NCBI GenBank assembly: GCA_051155735.1
Contig: DAXETX010000089.1
Coordinates: 1-64,000 of the forward strand
Source: JASJCP01 sp051155735
Lineage (GTDB): Bacteria; Cyanobacteriota; Cyanobacteriia; Cyanobacteriales; Xenococcaceae
DNA: 64,000 nt
Direction of reading: 5' to 3'
Shown here: positions 16,989 through 26,830 of the stretch, piece after piece
Layout of the letters: each line of letters opens with the position of its first letter
How positions within the stretch are numbered: the stretch's first letter is position 1
Notes under the pieces: generated by a model
The model's input: only the letters and a program-made list of their open reading frames with translations
What the model was told of the DNA's origin: nothing
Databases searched by the model: none
Made by a program: the position numbers and the translations under genes

Positions 16989-18749
16989 TTAGGATGCAAC
17001 AGAAGCAGTGGTACTAGGACGTTTTCTTCTTCTAGTGGTTCTGGCTACTGCTTTTTCGGGAATTTGCAGTAAAAATACGATTAAAGGACGACTTTGTAAC
17101 TCTCTTCTAATTAGTCTTTGCAAACCACCCTCAATTTCAAGTTTCAATCCTGTCCAATCAACTTCTAGTTCACCATCGACTTGACTAGTAAAATTATTCC
17201 AGCGATCGCTTAAAGTTGTCTCTACAGTACGACAAATCAATTGTTGCAATAAAGCATGATCCATCGAGGTAACAACACCCCGTAAATGAGTTCCAGGGGT
17301 AGCAACCAATTTACCAGACCAATCAATTGCAGCAGCTACAGTGATTACGCCATCTTCAGCTAACTGTTGTCTTTCTTTCAGGACGTTATCGTGAACAATA
17401 CCCGAACGATCTACTAGCTCGATACCAGAAGCAACTTGTCCTGCTATCCCAATACTATCTTCGGTTAGCTCAATCATATCTCCATTGTCAATAACAACTG
17501 TATTTTCGGCTGGAATCCCCATATTTTGAGCCATTTGAGCGTGTTTGACTAGCATCCGATGTTCGCCGTGAACGGGAATAAAGAACTTAGGCTTAGTCAA
17601 CGCCAACATCAATTTGTGGTCTTCTTGCGCTCCGTGTCCCGAAACATGAATACCGTGCTGCTTACCATAAATCACTGTTGCACCCTGCATCATCAAACGG
17701 TCGATAGTATTAACGACAGCAATTGTATTTCCTGGAATGGGATTAGCCGAAAAAACGATAGTATCGCCTCGCTTGACCTTAATCTGTCTATGTTCTCCTT
17801 TCGAGATGCGCGTCATCGCTGCTAGAGGCTCTCCTTGAGAACCAGTAGTTAAAATTAAGGTTTTCTCTTCAGGGAAATTTCGTAAAGACTTAATTGATTC
17901 AAAGACATCATCAGGACACTTGATATAGCCCAAATTTCTCGCATGAGCGATTACATTGAGCATCGATCGCCCTACTACCATGACTTTGCGTTGGTGTTTT
18001 TGGGCTAATTGCAAAATCAGATTAACTCGATGTACTGAAGAAGCAAATGTTGTCACCATAATTCGCCCTGCTGCTTGGGCAAATATGCGATCTAAATTGG
18101 GATAAACCGAACTTTCTGAAGGAGTATGCCCTGGTACTTCCGCATTGGTCGAGTCACTCAACAAACACAATACGCCTTTTTCGCCGTATTCTGCTAGCTT
18201 TTGTAAATCGTAGTGTTCTCCATCTACAGGAGTATGATCGATTTTAAAATCTCCTGTGTGAATAATTACTCCCAATGGAGTATGAATCGCCACACTAAAA
18301 CTATCAGCAATCGAATGAGTATTGCGAATATACTCTACTAAAAAATGTTTACCCAGTTGTACCTTATCTCTCGGAGCAACATTTTTTAAGGTAGTGCGAT
18401 CGCTCACTCCCGCCTCTTCTAATTTATCTCGTAATAAGGTCATAGCGAGACGCGGACCATAGATCACGGGTATATCAAACTGTTTGAGATGATAAGCAAT
18501 TCCGCCAATATGATCTTCGTGTCCATGGGTAACAATCATTCCCTTGATTTTGTGGCGATTTTCTCTGATATAGGTCATATCTGGCAACACAATATTAACG
18601 CCGTGCATTTCATCAGTAGGAAAGGCTAGACCAGCATCAAGTAAAATAATTTCATCGTCATATTCAAACACACAAGTGTTTTTCCCAATTTCATGAAGTC
18701 CTCCAAGAGGAATAATCTTGATTGGCTGTTTGGTTGGATTTTTAGTCAT
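16989..18749 (-). CDS. rnj: Ribonuclease J
   Basis: A 586-residue metallo-beta-lactamase/beta-CASP nuclease with the zinc motif THGHEDHIGG (about 74-83 counted from 18749), the HTGDFKID segment and the C-terminal PVHGEHRML region. It acts in 5'-exonuclease and endonuclease RNA turnover in the cytosol. The frame extends to 18788, but the ATG at 18749 is preceded by AGGAA at the right distance and matches the family N-terminus. In other cyanobacteria (for example Synechocystis slr0549-slr0551) asd, dapA and rnj are contiguous; here they keep that order but about 950 bp separate dapA from rnj. A basic tail (ARTTRRRKRPS) ends the protein. Confidence 0.95.
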   Translation of the reverse strand: MTKNPTKQPIKIIPLGGLHEIGKNTCVFEYDDEIILLDAGLAFPTDEMHGVNIVLPDMTYIRENRHKIKGMIVTHGHEDHIGGIAYHLKQFDIPVIYGPRLAMTLLRDKLEEAGVSDRTTLKNVAPRDKVQLGKHFLVEYIRNTHSIADSFSVAIHTPLGVIIHTGDFKIDHTPVDGEHYDLQKLAEYGEKGVLCLLSDSTNAEVPGHTPSESSVYPNLDRIFAQAAGRIMVTTFASSVHRVNLILQLAQKHQRKVMVVGRSMLNVIAHARNLGYIKCPDDVFESIKSLRNFPEEKTLILTTGSQGEPLAAMTRISKGEHRQIKVKRGDTIVFSANPIPGNTIAVVNTIDRLMMQGATVIYGKQHGIHVSGHGAQEDHKLMLALTKPKFFIPVHGEHRMLVKHAQMAQNMGIPAENTVVIDNGDMIELTEDSIGIAGQVASGIELVDRSGIVHDNVLKERQQLAEDGVITVAAAIDWSGKLVATPGTHLRGVVTSMDHALLQQLICRTVETTLSDRWNNFTSQVDGELEVDWTGLKLEIEGGLQRLIRRELQSRPLIVFLLQIPEKAVARTTRRRKRPSTTASVAS

Positions 18750-19696
18750 TATATTTCCTGGTTTTGAGTTTGTTATCTTGTAAATCAAGCTTGTTTAAAA
18801 TTGCCTTATTTAATACCATTTCTCCTTGAAGTTGCACTTAATATTTTAGGTATTAGATCTCACGCAAAGTCGCAAAGTGGCAAAGTCGCAAAGTCGCAAA
18901 GGGGTTAAATTTTATTTAGTGCATTGTTATCGAGAATTGGTATAAGTCAATCAAAAATTAAATATTTAACTGTTCTATTCCAGAATAATTATTTTAAAAA
19001 TTAGCTTTTTGGTTAATTAAAAAAAATGTTTAAAACTATTAAAACTATTATTTTATCTAGTAAATCGAGATTTTTTTGAAACAAATTTATAATAATTTAC
19101 CATGAATTTTCTTTGAATTACTTTTTCTTTATTAATAACTATTATCTAACCTAAAGTTGCTAGTTTTGTAGGTTAATAACCTAAAATTATTAACAATATT
19201 TAGGACTATCAGTCAAAGCAACTTTTATCGCAATTCTCCATTTGTATAGGTACACTTCGGTAGAGCGGATAACAGGTAATAGGGGGCAAAAATTACAATT
19301 TTTACATGAGGGTTAATTCGTATCTCATGATTGTGAAAAACACTATTTTTTTAAAAAAAAGTTTAATTATCTGTACTTTATAAAAACTATAGCTTAATTA
19401 TTAAATTTTTAAGCAGACTTTTACCTCACTTTATCTTAAGATTGCTACAAAAATTCTCTTATTAATTATCACTCTGTCTGTTAAAAATTTGTAGTTGTGG
19501 TAGTTAAAAATACTCATTAAAAAAATTTTAACTGTGTCATTAATTTTATTGATGAGAAGATTTCCTCCTTTAATTATTAAATTTACCATTTATTGATTTT
19601 TATGTTTTTCAATTTATTTTACTAAAATATTTATTAACTATTATAATCAATTTAAAAATTAAATTACAAACTTTACTTTTTTAATACTAATAAATT
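18750..19696. other. Long AT-rich region between dapA and rnj
   Basis: About 950 bases without a credible ORF on either strand. It holds a 5-unit tandem octamer (18863-18902), an ATGAG/CTCAT hairpin near 19303-19328, and long A/T tracts. It could carry an rnj promoter and a long 5' leader, or be a decayed insertion. The same junction is short in relatives that keep asd-dapA-rnj together (from memory). Confidence 0.6.
18863..18902. repeat. Tandem octamer repeat, 5 units
   Basis: Five consecutive copies of CGCAAAGT; the third begins with G and the fifth ends in G. It lies about 115-155 nt upstream of the rnj start. Such short tandem repeats are frequent in cyanobacterial intergenic DNA; copy number is likely to vary between strains. 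Confidence 0.85.
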
Positions 19697-20587
19697 TTAA
19701 ATTAAACTGAGGTCTTGTAAAACGGTTTTTAGCTTTTCTTTTAAATCTAATTCTAGCTCACAAAGTGGAGATCGCAAACCACCTACATCCCAACCTTGTA
19801 AATTTAAAGCTGCTTTAATCGGAATGGGATTAGTCGCAATAAATAAATTTTTAAATAAGGGAAAAAGTTTAACTAATATCTTGGTAGCAACTTGATTTTT
19901 CCCATCGGCAAAGGCTTGAATCATCTCTTGAATTTGATTTCCTACTAAGTGAGAAGCCACACTAACAACGCCAACTCCCCCAACTGCTAATAAAGGTAAA
20001 GTAAGAAAATCATCTCCCGAATAAATCGCCAACTCTGAGGCTGTAAGGCGGTGGATTTGACAGGCTTGCTCTAAATTTCCACTAGCTTCCTTGATGGCTA
20101 CGATATTAGAAATTTCTGCTAACTTAGCAACTGTCTCTGCTTCTAAATTGCAACTAGTTCTCCCTGGTATATTATACAACATCATTGGTAGCTCTGGACA
20201 AGCTTCGGCGATCGCCTTAAAATGGGCATAAAGTCCCGCTTGGGGGGGTTTATTGTAATAAGGCACAACTTGCAGTGAACCATCTAAACCCAGCTTAGCA
20301 GCTTCTTGGGTTGCTGCGATCGCCTCAGTAGTAGAATTCGAGCCTGTCCCTGCAATAATTTTGGCTCGCTCTCCCACTGCTTGCTTGACCACCCTAAATA
20401 ACTCATATTCTTCTTCCCAAGTCAAGCTAGGAGATTCTCCTGTTGTGCCACAAACCACCAAGCCATCATTGCCATTATCCACCAGATGAATTGCGAGTTT
20501 TTCTGCCACAGCATAGTTCACACTGCCATCTTGGGCAAAAGGTGTGACCATCGCTGCTATAACTTTACCAAATGGTTCATTACTCAT
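19697..20587 (-). CDS. dapA: 4-hydroxy-tetrahydrodipicolinate synthase
   Basis: 296 residues. It condenses pyruvate with aspartate semialdehyde in the lysine/diaminopimelate pathway. The GTTGE motif (47-51), Y138 in LYNIPGR and the Schiff-base K166 in AIKEASG are all present, so it should be active. It follows asd by 34 nt on the same strand; Asd supplies its substrate, so the two genes form an operon of successive steps. Cytosolic TIM-barrel. Confidence 0.97.
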   Translation of the reverse strand: MSNEPFGKVIAAMVTPFAQDGSVNYAVAEKLAIHLVDNGNDGLVVCGTTGESPSLTWEEEYELFRVVKQAVGERAKIIAGTGSNSTTEAIAATQEAAKLGLDGSLQVVPYYNKPPQAGLYAHFKAIAEACPELPMMLYNIPGRTSCNLEAETVAKLAEISNIVAIKEASGNLEQACQIHRLTASELAIYSGDDFLTLPLLAVGGVGVVSVASHLVGNQIQEMIQAFADGKNQVATKILVKLFPLFKNLFIATNPIPIKAALNLQGWDVGGLRSPLCELELDLKEKLKTVLQDLSLI

Positions 20588-20621
20588 TGAGTTACAACTG
20601 AATCTATAGTAATTCTGGGTT

Positions 20622-21665
20622 TTATGCTGTCATCGAAATAGCAGAGGGCTTAAGCCAATCTTTCTCTAATAGCAATTCCGCAATTTGAATCGCATTCAAA
20701 GCTGCTCCCTTACGAATTTGGTCGCCACATAACCATAACTCTAAACCGCAGGAATGAGAAATATCTTGCCGAATGCGACCGACTAATACGTCATCTTTTC
20801 CTGTAGCATCTATCGGCATCGGAAAATAGTTATTTTGCCAATCCTCGATTAACTTAACTCCTGGTGCAGCAGCAATTGCTTCTCTGGCTTGTTCGACCGT
20901 CAAGGGTTCGGCAAACTCTAAATTAATCGCCTCTGAGTGCGCCCTTAATATCGGAACTCGTACACAAGTTGCACTAACTTTTAACTCAGGAGCATTAAAG
21001 ATTTTACGTGTTTCATTAACCATCTTCATTTCTTCCTCACAATAGCCTTGAGCATTTAAAGCTGAATTATGAGGAAACAAATTAAAAGCTAAAGGATAAG
21101 GTAAAATTTCAGGCTGAGGCTTTTCTCCTCTTAAAATTGCTTGAGCTTGAAGTTTAACTTCCTCCATAGCTCTAGCTCCTGCGCCCGAAGCTGATTGATA
21201 GGTAGCAACGACAACTCTCTGAATTGGTTTCAATCGGTGTAACGGATAAATAGCTAGTCCCATAAGAATAGTTGTACAGTTAGGATTAGCAATAATTCCC
21301 TGATGATTTGCTGCTGCTTCAGGATTAATTTCGGGAACGACCAAAGGCACTTCAGAACTCATCCGAAAAGCACTGGAGTTATCAATCATCACCGCTCCTG
21401 CTGCCACAATTTTAGCAGCCCAAGCTTTAGAGATTGAACCTCCAGCGGATGCCAATACTAAATCAACATCATCAAAGGAGCTACTTGTAACTGCCTCAAC
21501 TTCGAGGTTTTTACCATCAAATTCGATTTTTTTACCCGCAGAATTAGAAGATGCCAATAACTTGAGATGTTTGAGAGGAAAGTTACGACTTATCAATAAT
21601 TCCAAGATTTCTTTTCCTACTGCTCCAGTTGCTCCTAAAACCGCAACCCTAAGTTCCTCACTCAA
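20622..21665 (-). CDS. asd: Aspartate-semialdehyde dehydrogenase
   Basis: 347 residues. It reduces aspartyl phosphate to aspartate semialdehyde with NADPH, the branch step to lysine/DAP, threonine and methionine. GATGAVGKE (11-19) binds the dinucleotide and C130 in NPNCTT is the catalytic cysteine; the later His block (RVPILRAHSEA) is intact. The start is TTG, supported by GGAGGG nine bases upstream. First gene of asd-dapA, divergent from tig. Confidence 0.97.
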   Translation of the reverse strand: MSEELRVAVLGATGAVGKEILELLISRNFPLKHLKLLASSNSAGKKIEFDGKNLEVEAVTSSSFDDVDLVLASAGGSISKAWAAKIVAAGAVMIDNSSAFRMSSEVPLVVPEINPEAAANHQGIIANPNCTTILMGLAIYPLHRLKPIQRVVVATYQSASGAGARAMEEVKLQAQAILRGEKPQPEILPYPLAFNLFPHNSALNAQGYCEEEMKMVNETRKIFNAPELKVSATCVRVPILRAHSEAINLEFAEPLTVEQAREAIAAAPGVKLIEDWQNNYFPMPIDATGKDDVLVGRIRQDISHSCGLELWLCGDQIRKGAALNAIQIAELLLEKDWLKPSAISMTA

Positions 21666-22055
21666 TTATTACAACCCTCCAATCTACAAATATGATATTT
21701 TTGTTGAAAATTACCAAATTACTATTTTTATTTAATCGCCAAAATCCTCAATTCTAAAAATATCTTAGATGCCAAAGACCTTTTAACAGCATACTAAATT
21801 AATGTTCGTTAATCTTAACAGATACCGTAACAATAATTTGGAAATTTTAGTAAAGCTCTGATTTTGCCAGTTTTCACGCTCAATTAGCTCTTAACATTGG
21901 CTGATACTTAATTAATTGAATCAGGTAGCAATGACCAAATTAAATCAGCAGTTTGGTAAGATAGCAAGTAAGAGAAAAGGTAATCAACTTATAAGTTTCC
22001 TGCTCCTCACACTCGTTAAGTAAATTAAACCCAGTAGTTTGAGATAGAAACATCG
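21666..22055. other. Divergent promoter region between asd and tig
   Basis: 390 AT-rich bases holding the promoters of the asd-dapA operon (minus) and of tig (plus). A perfect palindrome AACTTATAAGTT (about 21986-21997) lies in the likely tig leader. No small ORF is convincing. Confidence 0.55.
21675..21680 (-). promoter_or_regulatory. Ribosome binding site fixing the asd TTG start
   Basis: On the minus strand GGAGGG lies nine bases before TTG (21665-21663). No ATG or GTG gives a better family N-terminus. Confidence 0.75.
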
Positions 22056-23456
22056 ATGAAAGTAACCCAGGAAAAACTTCCTGACAGTCAAATTGGCTTA
22101 GAAATAGAAATTTCCAGCGACATCTCTCGCACCACTTATGACAAAGTGGTCCAAAAATTAGCCCGTTCCAGTAACATTCCTGGGTTTCGCAAGGGTAAAG
22201 TACCCCGTCAAATCTTAGTCCAAAGAATTGGCACACAACGGATTAAAGCAGCAGCCCTAGAAGAGTTAATTCAAAATAGCCTCGCAGAAGCAATTGAACA
22301 AGAGTCGATTGAAGCTTTGGGTAACTACAAATTAAGTTCTAATTTTGATGATTTGATTCAACAGTATCAACCAGGGCAACCTCTAACTTTCTCTGCTGTT
22401 GTGGATGTACCTCCTTCAATAGAACTAGGAGATTATCATAACTTACAAGTAACAGCAGAAGAATCAGTATATGATCCTCAACAAGTAGAAGATTTTTTAG
22501 AACAGCGTCGCGCTCAACAAGCGGACTTAATTCCCGTAGAAGACCGACCTGCTCAAATGGGAGACATCGCGATTATTGATTTCCAAGGAAAGCTGACTTC
22601 CGAAACAGAAGAAGCAACTTTAATAGAAGGAGGTAGCGCGGAGAACTTTCAAGTTGAATTAGTAGAAGGGCAACTGATTGCAGGAATGATCGAAGGGATT
22701 TTTGGCATGAATCCTGAAGAAACCAAAGAAGTTGCGGTAACATTTCCTGAAGACTATCCCAAAGAAGATTTAGCGGGTAAACCCGCAGTTTTTGCCATCA
22801 CTCTCAAAGAAATTAAAACTAAAGAACTGCCAGATTTAGACGATGATTTTGCCGAAGAAGCTAGCAATGGAGAATACGAAACTCTAGAAGCACTAAAAGA
22901 ATCTTTAGCAAAACAATTCCAGGAGAAGGCAGAAAACGAAACCAAAGAAAATATTAACGTTGCGATTTTACAAGCTCTTCTAGCACAAAGTACCTTAGAT
23001 TTGCCAGAAACTCTAATTCAAGAGGAGGTAACTCAAGTGTTGACCCAAACCTTGATGCAGATGCAGCAAATGGGTTTAGATGTCAAGCAAATTGTCAACT
23101 CGGATACAATTCCGCGAATGCGAGAAAATGCGCGACCAGAAGCTCAAGAAAATCTGAGCAAAAGTTTGATTTTAGCAGAAATAGCGCAAAGAGAAGCTCT
23201 GAACCCTGAAGAAACAGCTATTAAAGCAAAAATGAGCGAAATTGAGCAGCGATTGTCAGACCGCGAAATTGACTATGACAAACTGAGAACGATGGTGACA
23301 GAAGATTTAATTGCGGAAAACACTCTAAACTGGCTCAGAGAAAAATCTCAAGTAGAACTAGTACCACCAGGCTCATTAGCAGAAGAGTCGGCAACTGAAT
23401 CTAGTAGCAGCGACGCAACTGCGACAGAAAGTACTGGCGATGTGGAAATATCATAA
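22056..23456 (+). CDS. tig: Trigger factor
   Basis: A 466-residue ribosome-associated chaperone and prolyl isomerase. The N-terminal ribosome-docking loop reads PGFRKGKVP (about 43-51), the FKBP-like isomerase domain spans about 165-250, and the helical C-terminal domain follows, ending in a Ser/Thr/Glu-rich acidic tail. It binds nascent chains at the exit tunnel. It precedes clpP-clpX on the same strand, an order conserved in cyanobacteria, linking folding and degradation of new proteins. Confidence 0.97.
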   Translation: MKVTQEKLPDSQIGLEIEISSDISRTTYDKVVQKLARSSNIPGFRKGKVPRQILVQRIGTQRIKAAALEELIQNSLAEAIEQESIEALGNYKLSSNFDDLIQQYQPGQPLTFSAVVDVPPSIELGDYHNLQVTAEESVYDPQQVEDFLEQRRAQQADLIPVEDRPAQMGDIAIIDFQGKLTSETEEATLIEGGSAENFQVELVEGQLIAGMIEGIFGMNPEETKEVAVTFPEDYPKEDLAGKPAVFAITLKEIKTKELPDLDDDFAEEASNGEYETLEALKESLAKQFQEKAENETKENINVAILQALLAQSTLDLPETLIQEEVTQVLTQTLMQMQQMGLDVKQIVNSDTIPRMRENARPEAQENLSKSLILAEIAQREALNPEETAIKAKMSEIEQRLSDREIDYDKLRTMVTEDLIAENTLNWLREKSQVELVPPGSLAEESATESSSSDATATESTGDVEIS

Positions 23457-23489
23457 TTTTCGCTACAGAGTTTAGTAGTGCTATTGCTT

Positions 23490-23514
23490 GGAGGCGTTTT
23501 TTGACAACGCCTCC
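23490..23514 (+). terminator. Hairpin between tig and clpP
   Basis: GGAGGCGT and ACGCCTCC form a perfect 8 bp GC-rich stem around a 9 nt loop, 34 nt after the tig stop. No U-run follows, so it may be a weak terminator, a processing or stability element, rather than a classical intrinsic terminator. Confidence 0.5.
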
Positions 23515-23694
23515 CCTAAAAAGAAAAAATCTAAAAACATTTAAAATATTTACTAAAACATAAGGTTCAAACCACCTCTAGTAATTTAATTAAGGCATAA
23601 TGATCAGTAGTCAAGTTTGTTGACGAATTAAGCCAAAGCTAACCTAGTTCAACTACGACAATTTATCTATAGTTAAAGGCTAACTAAACACTTT

Positions 23695-24372
23695 ATGCTA
23701 AATTCTCTTTCCTCATATCAAAATCTGACTAGCTATAATCGCCCGATGGTTAATTCTCTCGGCAACTCTCTACCGATGGTGGTGGAACAATCAGGTGTTG
23801 GCGAACGGGCATTTGATATTTATTCTCGCTTATTAAAAGAAAGAATTATCTTTTTAGGTACTGCGATTGATGACAAAGTAGCGGACTCAGTTGTTGCCCA
23901 ACTACTATATTTAGAAGCAGAAGACCCAGAAAAAGATATCCAGATTTACATCAATTCTCCTGGTGGTTCAGTATATGCTGGCATGGCAATTTATGACACA
24001 ATGCAACAAATTCAACCAGACGTTGTTACCATTTGCTATGGTATAGCTGCAAGTATGGGGGCTTTCTTGCTATCTGGCGGAGCAAAAGAAAAAAGAATGG
24101 CATTGCCCAGTAGTCGGATTATGATTCATCAGCCTTTAGGCGGAGCGCAAGGTCAAGCCGTTGATATTGAAATTCAAGCCAGAGAAATTCTTTACATCAA
24201 GAAAAAACTCAACGAATTAATCGCAGAACACACAGGTCAACCATTGGATAAAGTAGCTAATGATACGGAACGTGATTTTTATATGTCCTCAGAAGAGGCT
24301 AAAACCTACGGTTTAATTGATCGCGTTATTACCAAAACTGAATCTTCTCCATCTTTAACAACAGCACCATAA
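23695..24372 (+). CDS. clpP: ATP-dependent Clp protease proteolytic subunit
   Basis: A 225-residue serine protease subunit forming the chambered ClpP ring. Catalytic S120 (GIAASMGAF), H145 (MIHQPLGG) and D194 (ERDFYMS) are present. The start at 23695 gives an extended N-terminus as in the cyanobacterial clpX-linked paralogue (ClpP2); a later start at M18 is possible. clpX follows after 20 nt, so the two are co-transcribed and should form ClpXP. Confidence 0.97.
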   Translation: MLNSLSSYQNLTSYNRPMVNSLGNSLPMVVEQSGVGERAFDIYSRLLKERIIFLGTAIDDKVADSVVAQLLYLEAEDPEKDIQIYINSPGGSVYAGMAIYDTMQQIQPDVVTICYGIAASMGAFLLSGGAKEKRMALPSSRIMIHQPLGGAQGQAVDIEIQAREILYIKKKLNELIAEHTGQPLDKVANDTERDFYMSSEEAKTYGLIDRVITKTESSPSLTTAP

Positions 24373-24392
24373 CTCTAAGCTAAGAGGCACTT

Positions 24393-25739
24393 ATGTCTAA
24401 GTATGACTCCCATCTAAAATGCTCTTTTTGTGGCAAATCTCAAGAACAAGTAAGAAAATTAATCGCGGGCCCTGGGGTCTATATTTGTGATGAATGTGTA
24501 GAATTATGTAATGAAATTTTGGATGAGGAGTTAATTGAAGAAGGGAATCAGGTAACTGCTTCTAATACACCATTAGTAGATAAACCGAAAAAAAGACGCA
24601 CTGCCTCTCAGGGGATTTCTTTTCGGGATTTACCAAAGCCAAGAGAAATCAAAAAATACTTGGATGAGCATGTCATAGGACAAGAAGAAGCGAAAAAAAT
24701 TCTTTCTGTAGCTGTTTACAACCATTACAAGCGACTCAGTCTCAAAGATAGTAGTCAAGAATATGACGATCTTGTAGAGCTACAAAAGTCTAATGTCTTG
24801 TTGATGGGACCTACTGGTTGTGGCAAAACCTTACTCGCCCAAACTCTAGCCAAAATTTTAGATGTGCCTTTTGCTGTTGCTGATGCTACGACTTTAACCG
24901 AAGCGGGATATGTAGGAGAAGATGTCGAAAATATTTTATTGCGCTTGTTGCAAGTAGCAGACTTAGACGTAGAAGAAGCTCAAAGAGGGATTATTTACAT
25001 CGATGAAATCGATAAAATCGCGCGTAAAAGTGAAAATCCTTCGATAACTCGTGATGTTTCGGGAGAGGGTGTCCAACAAGCATTACTTAAAATGCTAGAA
25101 GGAACAGTAGCTAATGTACCACCTCAAGGAGGCAGAAAACATCCTTATCAAGATTGTATTCAAATAGATACCAGCAATATTTTGTTTATCTGTGGTGGGG
25201 CTTTTGTCGGTTTAGATAAGGTTGTTGAAAAAAGAATCGGCAAAAAAGCAGGAGTTATGGGCTTTGAAATCGATCCTTCTACCGATATTAATCAACCAAA
25301 AGAACAAAGAGCAGCAGATCTACTTCAGCAGTTAGAGCCAGATGATATGGTTAAGTTTGGCATGATTCCTGAATTTGTCGGGCGAATTCCTGTGATGGCT
25401 GCTTTAGAGCCTCTTGATGAAGAAGCTTTAATGGCAATTTTGACCAAGCCTCGGAATGCTCTGGTGCGACAATATCAAAAATTATTGCAGATGGATAGCA
25501 TTCAATTAGAGTTTGAGGAAGCAGCAACTAGAGCGATCGCTCAAGAAGCTTATCGCCGTAAAACAGGAGCTAGAGCTTTAAGGGGAATTGTTGAAGAATT
25601 AATGTTAGAAGTAATGTATGAGCTACCATCCCGTAAAGATGTTCAAAAATGTACGATTACTAAAGAAATGGTCGAAAAACGTTCTACAGCAGAGTTGCTA
25701 GTACATCCGACCTCTTTTAGAAAATCTGAATCTGCATAA
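24393..25739 (+). CDS. clpX: ATP-dependent Clp protease ATP-binding subunit ClpX
   Basis: 448 residues. The N-terminal zinc-binding domain uses C10, C13, C32 and C35. The AAA+ module has Walker A GPTGCGKT, Walker B IIYIDEID and the pore and sensor regions typical of ClpX. It unfolds substrates and feeds them to ClpP. 20 nt downstream of clpP. Confidence 0.98.
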   Translation: MSKYDSHLKCSFCGKSQEQVRKLIAGPGVYICDECVELCNEILDEELIEEGNQVTASNTPLVDKPKKRRTASQGISFRDLPKPREIKKYLDEHVIGQEEAKKILSVAVYNHYKRLSLKDSSQEYDDLVELQKSNVLLMGPTGCGKTLLAQTLAKILDVPFAVADATTLTEAGYVGEDVENILLRLLQVADLDVEEAQRGIIYIDEIDKIARKSENPSITRDVSGEGVQQALLKMLEGTVANVPPQGGRKHPYQDCIQIDTSNILFICGGAFVGLDKVVEKRIGKKAGVMGFEIDPSTDINQPKEQRAADLLQQLEPDDMVKFGMIPEFVGRIPVMAALEPLDEEALMAILTKPRNALVRQYQKLLQMDSIQLEFEEAATRAIAQEAYRRKTGARALRGIVEELMLEVMYELPSRKDVQKCTITKEMVEKRSTAELLVHPTSFRKSESA

Positions 25740-25832
25740 GATTAGGCAATTTAGCGACCAAAGTAAAGGTTTTTAAATTTAACCTGGGAAGGAAGCGAGT
25801 CAAGGTAATCTTAATAATTAAGGAGATTAATT

Positions 25833-25874
25833 GTGGTTAATCTGATAGAAAGAGCCAAAGATTATCCTAATTAA
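25833..25874 (+). CDS. Possible 13-residue leader ORF before the Usp gene
   Basis: GTG-initiated mini-ORF (peptide MVNLIERAKDYPN) with AAGGAG seven bases upstream. It stops 6 nt before the ATG of the universal stress protein, which itself has no ribosome binding site. The spacing suggests translation re-initiation or coupling; it may equally be chance. Confidence 0.35.
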   Translation: MVNLIERAKDYPN

Positions 25875-25880
25875 TAATAT

Positions 25881-26759
25881 ATGTTTCAAAGCTGCCTCAT
25901 TTGTACCGATCTTAGTGATGGTTTACATCGTTTAGTTGAGTTTGTGCCTGATTTAGCCAAGGGGGGATTAAAGAAAATAATTTTCTTTAGTAGTGTTCCC
26001 TTATGGCAAGAAGGAGAAGTCCCTAGAATTGATACCGAAAAAGTCGAAGCTGTAAAACAACTGCTCAATCAAGCTTTATCTAATGTACCAGAGGGCATCG
26101 AAGTAAAAGTAGAAGTTGCTTCAGGAAAACCCTTGGATACCATACCCCGTTTGTTGTCAAGCAATACGGTAGATGTGATTTTAACAGGTACTCCAATTCG
26201 CAGTTTACTAGAAGAAAAGTTTTTTGGCAGTACTAGTGTTGGTTTATCGAAGCTGACGGAAATTCCGTTGACCATAATTCGCCCGCAACTAATTACGACT
26301 TATACTCGTGAAGAATTAAGTTTGCGTTGTCAGCACTTGTGGCAATATTTATTGATTCCTTATAATGATGGCAAATCTGCTCAGTATTTAATCGAACAAA
26401 TTAAGTCATACATTCAGCAATGTCCCGATACTTCTCTCAAAAAGTGTATGTTGATTTCGGTGGTAGAGAATGTGGGACGACAAGCAGTACTAAAAGAGTA
26501 TCGCCTCAAAGAAGCCAGAGAAAAGTTAGAAACAGTAAAAGCGGAATTAGAAGCACTAGGAATTACGGTTAATACCGAAGTGAGAGAGGGAAATTCTTTA
26601 CACGAAATTATGGATGCTGCTTTAGAATTTGATATTAGTGCGATCGCGATCGCCACAAGTTATCGTAATTCTCTGATTGAATTTACCGCACCTAGCTTTG
26701 CCAATGATGTAATTCGTAGTAGTTGGTTTCCTGTGGTTTTCTTTTCTCCTAAAAAATAG
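25881..26759 (+). CDS. Tandem universal stress protein (UspA-like)
   Basis: 292 residues with two UspA-like alpha/beta units (about 1-137 and 150-292). The first starts FQSCLICTDLSDG and continues to VDVILTGTPIRSLLEEKFFGSTS; the second ends DISAIAIATSYRNSLIEF. The glycine-rich ATP-binding loop (G-2x-G-9x-G) is not clear in either half, so ATP binding is doubtful. Cytosolic stress-linked role by family. It lies between clpX and psb28 on the same strand. Confidence 0.85.
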   Translation: MFQSCLICTDLSDGLHRLVEFVPDLAKGGLKKIIFFSSVPLWQEGEVPRIDTEKVEAVKQLLNQALSNVPEGIEVKVEVASGKPLDTIPRLLSSNTVDVILTGTPIRSLLEEKFFGSTSVGLSKLTEIPLTIIRPQLITTYTREELSLRCQHLWQYLLIPYNDGKSAQYLIEQIKSYIQQCPDTSLKKCMLISVVENVGRQAVLKEYRLKEAREKLETVKAELEALGITVNTEVREGNSLHEIMDAALEFDISAIAIATSYRNSLIEFTAPSFANDVIRSSWFPVVFFSPKK

Positions 26760-26830
26760 CTTGGTTCTATTCTCGGTTACTTGATGTGAGAAGATGAACG
26801 AAGAACTATTAACTGAATGTAAAGAAAATT

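Noticed and set aside
18863..18902. Regularly repeated octamers as a possible CRISPR array
   Set aside because: Units are only 8 bases with no spacers; no cas genes anywhere in the window.
22002..22012. GCTCCTCACAC, close to the conserved core of the Yfr1 small RNA
   Set aside because: One base differs from the known core, there is no downstream intrinsic terminator, and it lies in the tig leader; the two Yfr1 stems are absent.
26639..26654. GCGATCGCGATCGC clusters as operator sites
   Set aside because: HIP1 octamers occur throughout the window, inside genes and between them, as expected for a cyanobacterial genome.
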